Part shown: positions 1 to 9,644 of the stretch, in pieces | Numbering within the stretch: the first letter of the stretch is position 1 | How the letters are laid out: each line of letters opens with the position of its first letter | Source of the DNA: Hyaloperonospora brassicae | Lineage: Eukaryota > Oomycota > Peronosporomycetes > Peronosporales > Peronosporaceae | Assembly: GCA_947650285.1 (NCBI GenBank) | Contig: CANTFL010000389.1 | Span: 124,001-188,000 of the forward strand | Length of the DNA: 64,000 nucleotides | Direction of reading: 5' to 3' | Position numbers and translations under genes: made by a program | The notes under the pieces: model-generated | What the model was told of the DNA's origin: nothing | Databases searched by the model: none | The model's input: the letters and a program-made list of their open reading frames with translations, nothing else

Positions 1-3000
1 TGTCGTCGTCCTCGAGCTTCCGATTCTTGCTGTGGCCGACATGAAACGCCTTGTACGTGCTCAGCAGTATCAGCAAGGCATGCTCAATGCCTTCGAACCG
101 ACCACCGAGTATGTGCAAGTCCGCCAGTTCTTGATGTATCAACACAAACGTCTTGCCAACTTCCGCAGCGCCAAAATAATTGAGGGCCTTCTCGTAATGT
201 CTCCTTGTGATTTCCATGCGACTCGCAAGTGTTGGCGAGAACCCGTCGCATTTGTCGGCCCGTATGTTTTCTCGCTCAGTTTGCAACGTACTTGAAATCA
301 TGCGGCTGTGGAATGAAGCGATCTGGTAATGGGTAGACGCCGTTTGTTTCTCGTCGCCCAGCTCGGCATACAATGACAACGCCTTGTTAAATATCGTGAG
401 CGCTTTGTTTTCGCGCACTTTCGTCGATGCAGCAGATCCAGTCGGGCCCAGTATCGACACACTATTTGCCAGATCCACTGCCCATACGAGATAAGTCAGG
501 GCCAATTCCCCTTTCACTTTTCGGTTCAAGTCCATGTCTGCTTTGCTTTGTTTCAGCAACTGCAAAGCTTCCGTGCAAAGTCGGATCGCAGCTTCATAAT
601 GCTCCACCCTGTCATCGGCCGATTTACCTTGGGCGAATATCTTGTGAAGGTGAGCAAGATTGGCTCGAAGCAGCGCTACGTTGACTCCATCTACAAAGCG
701 CGTTAGATGAAATTCGCTCGAAATCACAATGAACATGGACACTACTAGCAATTACATACCTTCAATATCACTGAAGATCTTGCAGCCGCGCTCAAACCAT
801 CTGAAAGCTTCTTTGTAGTCGCACCTCACGGCAAGGGAATACTTACCAAGCTCGTTGCTTGCATTGCCTAGCTTTTTCATCATCATGCTTTATGAAGACA
901 AGAAGCACGTGAACACAGTCAGGGCTTTACTCAAGGCAACATCCACATGATGTAAACGTACAAGTACAGCTCGGAGTTTGCCGGTGGTGACAACGCGCGG
1001 AAATAAGCCAAGAAGGAGAGCATCAGTAGATCCTTCTCACGACTTGCAAGCGTCTCGTCGTCTGTCGGTCCAGCGTTTTGCTCGAAACCCTCGATGAACT
1101 CGTTCGCATGATCGCGTAGGCTTGGAAGCTGATCACGTTTGATACCAGAGACAACATTATACAAGGCAGCCAGTCCGTCATAGACACCCACAGGCTTTTG
1201 AGCAGCCATATCGCCGATCAGGCCTAGTAAGAAGCAGCGTAGCTCAGTCCCAGATTCACACATCCTGATCTTTCCTTGCGACAGTCCCGCTCTTCCAACG
1301 CCGTCAAAGTCCAGATTGTCAAGCATGAGGTCAAACACAGCGTCCTGCTCTCGTGAAGACAAATCAAGAGGCTGCACGTCATCAGGGATTGAGCTTAGCG
1401 TGAGAAACTGACCTGCTTCAACCATGCATTTCCCCACGTCGGTCCACTTGTGGTCGCGAGCGTACAGGCGCCCGAGCTCGAGGCACGCAGAGCTAAACTT
1501 GAGCTGCAGCCGATTCAATTCTTCATCCATGAAGTTGCCCATCTCATCGTTCTCGTCTGCGTCTTCAGGTGTCAATTCTCCATTGCCTTCTACCGCAGCG
1601 GCCGCGTCGACTTCATCGTCGGTGTGTGTCAGAGCAGGACCACCATCTTTCGGACTGCATTCTTCAAACAACTTGATGCTGGCAAGCAAGTACTGTTTCG
1701 CCTTCTCTAGTAGTCTGACGGCTGCCTCTCGATCGGAGCCTACTGATGTCGACTCCGTTGAGCTGAACGCGTGCGTTTGATTGCACTCCCGAAGATACGT
1801 ATCAGCAAGCTGTTCACTAACCGATGAGCAAATAGGGCCGTGAGCTGCTCCACCTTTTTGAGCAATCTCGCCCAACAAACGCATGCACGTGCACAGCAGA
1901 TCTCGCTCGCGCTGCTGGAGCTGTTGTTGTAGCTGCGGTGTTCCTGCTGCTAATGAGCTCGAAAGTCTTGACGCTCGAGCGGCAAAGCGATAGCACAGCA
2001 TTGCCATCATGTACTTCCACTTGAGCTGACTTCCTTGTGAGAGCACGTCGACATCATAGAGCCGTAACGAAGATTCACCCTCTTTTCGATGCAGCCAATA
2101 CGTGCCATTGGGTCTCGAGCAATTCTCCTGCAGAAACTTAAGCAGCATCGATGCGTTCATGCTTACATCGTGGACATTAAACAAGGGCCGCCCTGTGCTT
2201 GACATGTACGGAATCTGCCGCGTTTCAACGAGCTTGTAGCCGCGAACGAGTCCCTTGGAGTGCATGCATACTGCCAGCTCCGGAATGTTTGCAATGACGT
2301 TGTCCAAGTAATAGTCCAGCACGGTGCAGAGCGATAGTTCTTTGTCCATATCGTGCAGTTTGAGAGAAACGGCAGGGTGTTCTGGATTGCTGAACAGCAG
2401 AACTTGACTGCCGAGAATCTACCAATGCAGTCAGGTGATCAGTTCAGACACAATCGATTATTTAGGCTCAACACAGACGCGTACCATCTTGAGATCGTTG
2501 AATTTCCACTTCAAGATCCTCTGGAACATCTGCGAGTCTGTATGCAGCGGCGAATACTGCTCTGCCGACGCATGAGAGTTTGATCCTGTCCAGATAAAAG
2601 AAGGACGCGATTCTTGTTGGCTTGAAGGAGCTGTCGATGTAGTTCCGTGCTGCAGATGACCATCTGTATGGACTTCATTGCACGTTTCGTTGGACGACTC
2701 ATGGCCAGCCGATGGCACGCACTCGTCGCTTTTCCGTCCCTCTTTTTCCTGCACGGCAGAGACCAGACGAAGCTCTTGACTCGCTCTTGAAATTCGAGAT
2801 TTATGTCCTACTGCGTGTAAAGCCGCCGTCTTTCGCTTGTTCTTCTTTGTCTTTTTCAGCTTCGTGGCCTGTTGTTTTGCTGCTCGGTGCTGCGTACTTT
2901 GCCGCGGCTTCTGCTCGTCTGTCGCCATGGTATGCACTGCCTCCGTGGTCTCAGACACTGGCAGCGACGCGTTCACTGTACTCTCGTAGATGAACTTCTC

Positions 3001-3924
3001 ATACAACAGCCGCTGCGTCGAGTCGTCCGAGTGCTGTACCCATCGCAGCGTATCCTGCGGTCCGTCTTCAAACAGACCCACCGGCACGTCCGTGTCCTCG
3101 AGCTCGCCATCCACGACGAGCGTCGTCCCCACGCGATGGACTGCCAACGACACGCGGGACTGCGAGTACGGCAGTTTAAACAGCTTTTTGATATTCTCAG
3201 CAGGGCCGAGAAAGTCCACGTGCTCTTCGTCGGTGGGGGCGGCCAGCAGCTCGACTTGACCTTCGCGTAATCGCACCGACAGCTGCGGCTCTTCTTTGTC
3301 TCCCTCGTGCTGCGTCAGGTCGCCAAGTCGCAAGAGCACATTCATGAGCTCTTGCGACAGCGTCGACGTCGACGCTGTCGTTGACGTTGTGCTGGTGGTT
3401 GTCGTAGCCATTGTCTCATTCTGTATCCCCAGCAGCTCCGACGCGAGCTGCTGGGTCGCGGAGAACGCCGCGTCTCTCCTTTGTCGAGGACTCTCGGACC
3501 CCGAGCTCAGGGACCCGGCATAGGACCCACTCGAGCTCGTGCGAGAGCGAGGCGCTCTGTCTCGAACGCGAGCGGGCAGCATCGTGTCGTGCAAATTCGT
3601 ATTCAACTGGAGCTTCTGGAACGGCACGACGGCCGACGTCGGCGAAGCGGGCGGATGGACGTCGCCCGAGGTCAGGTGCTCCGAAAGACGACCGGGTGTG
3701 TCGTCCCGCAGCATCAGAGCGAAAGCAGAGGCCTCGGGCTCCAATTCGGCGCAAGATGAGTGGGAGGGCGAGAGCGGGGGAGGAGGGGGACGCGTCGGGT
3801 GCACTGCCTCCTCCGAAGGTGTTTCCATTACATCGATGGACATTGAGTCAAAATGAACGGACGTGCGCACGGGCGACGCAGAGAGTGAGAACGAAGCGAC
3901 GCCGTCGTGGGAGGTGCGGTCCAT
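1..3924 (-). CDS. EDRF1: EDRF1-like TPR protein, partial (C-terminus beyond window)
   Basis: Four exons on the minus strand: 2485-3924, 962-2418, 760-887 and 1-690, joined by GT-AG introns of 66, 74 and 69 bp that keep the frame (phases 0, 2, 1). The start is the ATG at 3924. Exon 1 begins with a Ser/Pro/Thr-rich low-complexity region, then has a segment like the EDRF1 N-terminal domain (LPYSQSRVSLAVHRVGTTLVVD). Exon 2 continues with HPAVSLKLHD and the very characteristic YYLDNVIANIPELAVCMHSKG, then NCSRPNGTYWL. Exons 3-4 carry helical repeats (KKLGNASNELG, FRWFERGCKIFSDIED, YEKALNYFGAAEVGK) matching the TPR-like C-terminal half. EDRF1 proteins are conserved eukaryotic proteins named from erythroid differentiation in animals; the oomycete role is unknown. 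Exon 4 is open to base 1, so only the last residues are missing. Splice sites are read by eye. Confidence 0.85.
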
Positions 3925-5304
3925 TGAAATCGATCAGCAGGTCGGGGGGGGGGGGTGGGGGCGTGTGTGGGGTCCCCTCCGATGTGGTGCTCGAGGAAGT
4001 CGTAGGGAAACCAATTGAGATATTCGTGAGTCGCGTGAGACGTTGCGGTCGTACCAAACAAAATCACCTGAGACCTCGTTCCGATCCTTTTTGTTTCTGC
4101 TATTCCATTTGGGATGCGATTTAGCTGAATGACTGAGTGACTGTTTAACGAATTAATTTATCAACTGACTACAGTAACGAAGTAACGAACGAATTGGCTG
4201 GTTGACTCGCAAACGGTCCCTTTTGACGCGTACCGTCGGGCCTTTAGAGTGTCTGTTTGACTGGACAAGCGAGTCGGCGGTCGGAAGAGCAACTGTCACG
4301 CTCGTTGAAAAAGCTCGAGCTTTTAATCATGCGGTGCGTGCGATTTGACCGCTGGCATACGATATTGACGCTCGCGTCTTGGAGTGTTTGTGTATACTTG
4401 CGACTCGCCAACTGTCATGACGCAAACCAAAGCAAAACAGTGGTGAATGTCTTTGTGTGAACGAGCACGAGCGCAACCTGACACGACGTAACCACTGAAA
4501 TACTCAATCGCTCTCTATTTGCGGCTGCATTCGTAGGAACACAAGCAACGAGATCAATACTATACTTTTATATGTGATCCAAAGCGTTTGTCTGTTGTCA
4601 ACGGTAAAGTCTCCGTCGCTGGTGCTTGTTTTTTTCTTTTAGTAGTTGGTGTATTGCTTTTCTTTTTTTCATCTTGTGGTGCATTTTTATTTTCGTGGTT
4701 ATTTGGCGCATTTTATTTATTGTCCCTAACAGTGCTGCTCATATATGGGCATGTAACGGTACATTGTGTAATATAAGATCTAATAAGATGGTCTCACATT
4801 GACAAATACATCAATGCCAATATCGCGTAACGGGCTCACCGAGTATCACCTCATTTCCATCTTCGTTCTTGAGTTCCTCCATACATTCGTGCATAGGCAC
4901 CAATTGTTGCCTATACTCGTTCGAGAGAGCGTGGGTAAGCTGGGGTCGTGATGCAAGACTGTTTGTCGTGGCTATTGATGCGACACTAATGTAGGATAAG
5001 TGAAAAGAGCGCAAACACAAATGCCGAAACGTTGGTACGAACGATACGCATTACATGTGACGACGGAGCGTTCGTGCGAACAGTTGGTGATGAAGATAAA
5101 TACGAAACGCTGGTCTCAACAAAAGGTTTGGGTCGCGATGTAATGAAAAGGTAAAGCGAATAACCACAAGGTGCACGTCGCCAAAGTGCGTGTTTTGTAT
5201 TGTAGGGCAGAGATGCGTGGTGAGAAAATGGCGAAGCTAAACGACAATTACCCTCTTTTGATGCGGATCCACCGCAGCAAACAAGCTTTCTGCATGTTCG
5301 GCGC
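3925..5304. other. Intergenic region between EDRF1-like gene and effector
   Basis: No convincing gene. It holds a G-rich run at about 3946-3965 just upstream of the EDRF1 start, and a T-rich tract at about 4625-4745 that produces a spurious hydrophobic ORF. This is the 5' flank of the EDRF1-like gene and the 3' flank of the effector candidate. Confidence 0.6.
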
Positions 5305-5997
5305 TTAGCGATCGCTAAGAAAGCGCGTTTCGATGTCGTAATCGCGCCAAACGCTCGAGACATGGTCGTACCCCGGGACTTTTTCGACGCGCGTACCTCT
5401 GATTTTGGCCTCAGCCCGAAGACGGTCAACGGCTTCTTTGATGGCGTTTTTCACCTTCTCCTCCCCGAACTGAAACTCGAGGAATTTGATCGCGTCGTTG
5501 CGCTTAGGTACGCCCAGCTTCTGGTTTGACGTTTTGGTAGTCTCGACCAGGAATTTGTAGGCTTTTTCGTTGGTTAAGAAGTCGTCGGCTTTTACGACGT
5601 TGTAATTCTTTGATATCTTGTCCCAAAAGCCTCGCCACTCGGCCACCACTGCCTTTCCCGCTTCGCCAAACTGTGCTTCGAATTGAGCTATCGTATCAGC
5701 CCGATTGCCAGCCTCCTTATTTGACCGATACTTTTTCTTGGCCGCCCCAGACGCCTTCTTGGCTGCCAGGGAAGCCGTTTCTGCCGGAAACGCTTCCATG
5801 GCGAGGTGCTCAACATGAGACACTAGTGTACTGGCAACTCTGTCCATGTCACCAGTAGCCTCTGCAGTGTCAGATCGGAGAAGCCTACCGACAAGTGTAT
5901 CCACCTCGTTCCCATCGAGCGCACGGGCTTGCAGCAGTTCCAAGTGTGACACCAAGACGATGGCTGCAGGAAGCAGCGCCGCATTGAAGAGACGCAT
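5305..5997 (-). CDS. Secreted RXLR-type effector candidate
   Basis: A single-exon protein of 230 aa. Residues 1-26 form a clear signal peptide: MRLF, a hydrophobic core, then a small-residue end at LLQARA. RLLR at residues 38-41 fits the RXLR host-targeting motif and its usual distance from the signal peptide; no true EER follows, only a short acidic GDMDR. The remainder is charged and mostly helical, with repeated EFQFGEE/AQFGEAG-like segments, and lacks cysteines after cleavage. RXLR proteins of oomycetes are secreted at haustoria and act in the plant cell; the target of this one cannot be told. A diverged paralogue with the same signal peptide lies in mirror position at 54417-55082 (+). 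The upstream element at 6034-6050 is shared with that paralogue. Confidence 0.75.
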   Translation of the reverse strand: MRLFNAALLPAAIVLVSHLELLQARALDGNEVDTLVGRLLRSDTAEATGDMDRVASTLVSHVEHLAMEAFPAETASLAAKKASGAAKKKYRSNKEAGNRADTIAQFEAQFGEAGKAVVAEWRGFWDKISKNYNVVKADDFLTNEKAYKFLVETTKTSNQKLGVPKRNDAIKFLEFQFGEEKVKNAIKEAVDRLRAEAKIRGTRVEKVPGYDHVSSVWRDYDIETRFLSDR

Positions 5998-6960
5998 TGT
6001 ACGAGGATCGGACTTGGGCTTTGACTTCCCGAGGGAGAATGTGGAAATGACACGAAGTAGTAGCTTTGTAAATACTCAGTGCGACTGCCGCCCGGCTTGC
6101 AGTTTGAGCCCTGCACTCGACATGGGGCTTACAGTGGCTACAACAGACTTTCCGGAGTAGAAAGATGAGACTTGCGTGTGTAGACGTGCTATCCATTGCA
6201 GCTGCGTGTGCGGTCAAATACTAGTCAATTTGAGGTAGCCCCACCTGCTCGTTTAGGATGGATCAGGATCCGTTTGCAGCACAAGAAAGGAGATCAAAGA
6301 ACAGCAGACCTAATCTTTGTATGGTGGCCGCCTTTTCTACGCTCGTGGCAGGTAAGTATCTTTATCGCGGAAAAATTTGAAGGAGGTACTGACGTCGTAC
6401 CATAAACATGAGCGAATGTCACAATCGTCTAGAGTGCTAAAGCTTCTGATCGCCTTCGCGACGAAGCGAGCAGTCGAATGCGTCCACTGAACATACAACC
6501 GCTGCGACAGCATGACAGCGATTCAAGAGACAGGCTTGTACCTTTCCTACGCATCTCGGAACCTCGTACTGCATTTCGGGCACGCCAATAGCTTGGGCGT
6601 AACTTCTTCTGCATCAATATGCACGTCATGATCACTTCAACCGGTTGTGTTAGCTCCAAGTACGAATGGGAGAAGCGTGTATTGGCGCCCATCTATTAGC
6701 TCGGCTACTCCACCAGGCATGTGCGATAGGAGCTTGTTCAGACGTCCTAACTCAAGATGCACCGGCAACTGGTCGGTTCCTTTTGTGTACGTAGGACTAG
6801 ATATTTTCGTGCTTTCGCAAGATGGCGAGCAAACGCATGTACACATACATGTAGGCTTAGACAGATACGTTCCGACGCATGACTGTGTACAGTTGTTGGT
6901 CTGTTTCGATCTTCGGGCTGCAGAGAGGTGCAGGCCACGCGTAAAATATTCGAGGTCATG
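5998..6960. other. Diverged outer flank of the inverted duplication, arm 1
   Basis: This is non-coding as far as I can see. By eye it aligns in inverted orientation with patches of 52430-52760 and 54000-54416 (for example the segment around 6280-6370 with the segment around 54060-54160), but with many substitutions and indels. It therefore extends the duplication outward to the two effector genes at much lower identity than the core arms. Confidence 0.6.
6034..6050 (-). promoter_or_regulatory. Conserved core-promoter-like element of effector 1
   Basis: On the minus strand, TCATTTCCACATTCTCC ends 36 bp before the ATG at 5997. The same element, with one change, sits at the same distance from the paralogue start (54364-54380). 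It resembles the oomycete initiator plus flanking promoter region (TCATTYY...CAWTTT) with one extra base in the spacer. Transcription start is inferred, not shown. Confidence 0.5.
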
Positions 6961-7220
6961 CGTCAAGGTCTATGTGCCATTGCCACAGCTAAGCGTCACT
7001 TTCCCGATCATGTTAACGGAGAGCCGAGTCAAAACTGCTAGACAGCGTGTATGACCTGTCGAGCGAAGCTATGGACGCATTTCGGCGATTTGCTAGCAGC
7101 CAACCGCTTCTGCACTTGTCATAGCTTTGACAAAGTATGTCATGGTCACGCTTGTATGTGGCAACAGGATGCTAGAGAACTTCAGCGCTATCGTGTCTTC
7201 CCCACACACTTCCCATTCTC

Positions 7221-7508
7221 GCAGCCCAGAAATTCTACAACGACGTCATAGAGCTTGCCACATTGCTAAGTGAGTTGCTCGATAGCAGCTGCGTCGTGCA
7301 TTTCTGCGTGACTAGCAGCTCTGGTTGCCGGATGACGTGCTGACGCGAGTATGTGACCATCGTAGAGCCTCGACAGCGGCAAGTATGCGAGATAAAAGAC
7401 CACGACCGCGACCAGCAGTGGGGTTTTCTGATGCCGCCAAAGCCCACATGTTTGTCTTGTTGATTTCGACTTTTGTGCTCACAACGCATCGCTGTCATCG
7501 CAGCAGCG
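7221..7508 (+). repeat. Locally flipped block, copy 1
   Basis: This approximately 288-bp block occurs in arm 2 at 51622-51913 in the same orientation, whereas everything around it is inverted between the arms. Landmarks read on the plus strand in both copies are gacgtgctgacgcgagtatg and cgagataaaagaccacgacc. One copy has therefore been inverted in place. Both ends contain a GCAGC string but no long terminal inverted repeat. Confidence 0.8.
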
Positions 7509-8000
7509 GCATGGACTGCCAATTCTGAAGGACTCCGAATCGCCAAACTCTTTTTTGCAGCGAGTTCTCACGCCGCAGCAGGCTCAACCGCATCTTCAGC
7601 GACGAAAAGCCGCGTTGCTGCATCTCAAGATTGGACACAATACCCCGATGCTCCAGCCTAGTATCCCACTTGTTACTCACTGCCCACAGCTCATGACACC
7701 GTTCGGACAAGAAGACTGCAGCTTTCGGCAGTTCGACCCACGGTGGCGCAACACTCCTGTGCCATTTGCCATGGACCGCGCACAGCAAGCATCGTACAAA
7801 ACATTTGCGTCAACTCCCAGGTTCCGAATTGCGACGTCCGCATTGCATAAACATGTCATGAACAGCTTGTGAAGAGACAGTGGAATAACGAGCTCCTGCT
7901 AAATTGCTGGCCCTTGAATCCCTTGTGCCATGCGGCCTTTTTGCCCGCGCGCAACAAACGCAACGTACTCCACAACTACGCAGCGCAGAAAAAAGCATAC
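7509..8000 (-). pseudogene. Unidentified ORF, disrupted in arm 1
   Basis: The minus-strand frames contain a charged, leucine-rich stretch (KAAVFLSERCHELWAV, then LRRENSLQKRVWRFG) that reads like a coiled coil. In arm 2 the equivalent is continuous with its upstream part (51296-51868). Here a one-base insertion near 7735 changes frame. I do not recognise the family. Because one arm is frameshifted, it is probably not under coding constraint, or only one copy works. Confidence 0.35.
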
Positions 8001-8147
8001 ATTAACCAATTATACAGCAGAGTGACAAGGCGGAGCAGCTGCGTCTATCGAGTACGACAGCCGCGCAGCTGCTTGTCCGACATCTGTGGGAAACGTGGCC
8101 GCATTTGTGACTTCAAAAACCTAGTGACCAAGAAAGCATTCGTGACT

Positions 8148-9338
8148 TCAAAAACGTGGTGAACAGGAAAGCGAGAACACACGCACGCACGTCGTCGTTC
8201 GCGAGCAAAACACACGGGACCTCGTGACCTTCGTCTTCGCCGAAACGACACACTGCAGTGCGAGAAGTGACGGACACCAAGGCCGTCGATCCATTTTTCG
8301 TCGTGGCATCCAGAGCATACGTGCCCACTGACTACAACCCGTCCTCCCTGTCCATCCACACGACCACAACGTCGTGACTATCCACAAGACCACTGCACAG
8401 ATCTTGATGCCTTCAACCGCGTCGTACCAGTCTGGCGACATGCCAAAGTAATCTTCCATATCATCTTCGCCGTCGTCCTCCATCGCAACCGACTCTTCCA
8501 TCACCTCGTCGTCCGTAGCCGTGTCATAGGTCGATCTGGTGTCAAAACGTCACCATCAGTCCACGACTCGACCGTGTTCTTCTCGACCACAGTGCAAACA
8601 CGTCTCGTAAACGTGATCGACTCACCCTTTACAGATGCACGTAAAGTACAGCACCTTCTTTTGCACCTTGTTGTAGAAAAAGTAGTTGAACGACCACCTG
8701 AGTACCAGCCCCACATGAAAAAAGACACAACAACGCACTTGGTGAGTCCCCACGTGCTATCCAACACGGCGTTGCAAACTCAGTCGCCAGCCCAGCAGAA
8801 TACAGAGCCATCCGTACAAGTGGCCGTCCGAGAACGGGTCCGAGTCCATGTCAGGGATGTAGCTGTACACGTCGCAGTCGTCGAGCTTGATCACTTCGGC
8901 CACGCTCTCCCACATCTTCTCCACAAACCCATCGCCTTCTGCGTCCAGCAGCTCGGCCAAGTCGTGATTGATGCGCTGGAGGGCACTGCGGAAGTCGATT
9001 ACCTTGCAGAACTGATCCGGACGCACACCACTGAAGTCGTAATCGGGAAAACTCGCGTTCATAGTCGAAATGAGAGTTATAAGCAGTTTGCGAGTGGCGG
9101 CAGCTGCAAGTGGACCCAACGACGACGACGACGACAAAGGCAGCGGTCGTGCCTCGCTGCACGAGAGCTCCATCTCTTGCTGGTACGAGCGCTCCAGCTG
9201 CTTGGCCAATCGCTTGTCGCTGCCCGCCTTCTTGCACGAGTACGTCTCGAGTTTGCCCGTGAGCACGCGGTCGCCCACGCTGTAGCTGCCGAGCACCGCA
9301 TTGAGCCACGACAGCTGCGGTTCTTCCAGGTACTTCAT
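8148..9338 (-). CDS. MAF1: MAF1 homologue, RNA polymerase III repressor (copy 1)
   Basis: Three exons: 8818-9338, 8626-8697 and 8535 to at most 8148, with introns of 120 and 90 bp that preserve frame (phases 2 and 2). The start at 9338 gives MKYLEEPQL, matching the usual MAF1 N-terminus; the frame is open 12 codons upstream. Conserved boxes are LETYSCKKAGSDKRL (box A), then DYDFSG, SYIPDMDSDPF and, across the splice, LWSFNYFFYNKVQKKVLYFTC (boxes B and C). MAF1 binds RNA polymerase III and represses tRNA and 5S synthesis under stress. Exon 3 adds an acidic tail (EDDGEDDMEDYFG) found in some MAF1 proteins; the last 75 or so codons of that ORF look non-coding, so the true end or a further intron is uncertain. 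It is divergent from CDK8 with a 306-bp gap. Confidence 0.85.
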
Positions 9339-9644
9339 GACGAACAAAGACAATGTCGTTCGAATGTCGCTCAACCCAACTCGATCCGGCTACTTCCACG
9401 CAGTGGACGTCCGTCTGTCTTGGAACAACATCACGCCGACCTTTTTGCCCGTGCGTTGCAATACCGTTCCGAACCGGTATCAACAAAACACGAGACGTCG
9501 CTTGGAGGGGGAACAGACCCCGTGGGTGCTTTGGCTCCACGAACAAAACAACAAGTGGGTGAACGAACAGAAATATTCCCTTTCACAGGTTCGCTCGCCC
9601 CGAGGACGTCTGAGCCGCGTGCGTCACGCGCTCGCCACTCGAAC
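9339..9644. promoter_or_regulatory. Shared divergent promoter MAF1/CDK8 (copy 1)
   Basis: A gap of 306 bp separates the ATG of MAF1 (9338, -) and the ATG of CDK8 (9645, +), so both promoters and 5' UTRs must lie here. No motif stands out by eye. The mirror copy is 49498-49803. Confidence 0.6.

Noticed and set aside
4588..4776. Hydrophobic 62-codon ORF resembling a membrane peptide
   Set aside because: It comes from a T-rich tract; no coding signal besides composition.
6637..7054. ORFs on both strands of 109 and 135 codons
   Set aside because: They do not stay open in the homologous part of the arm 2 flank and match nothing I know.
8574..9644. Open frame of 357 codons leading into the CDK8 start on the plus strand
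   Set aside because: It is antisense to MAF1, has the biased composition expected of a shadow frame, and the kinase starts naturally at 9645.
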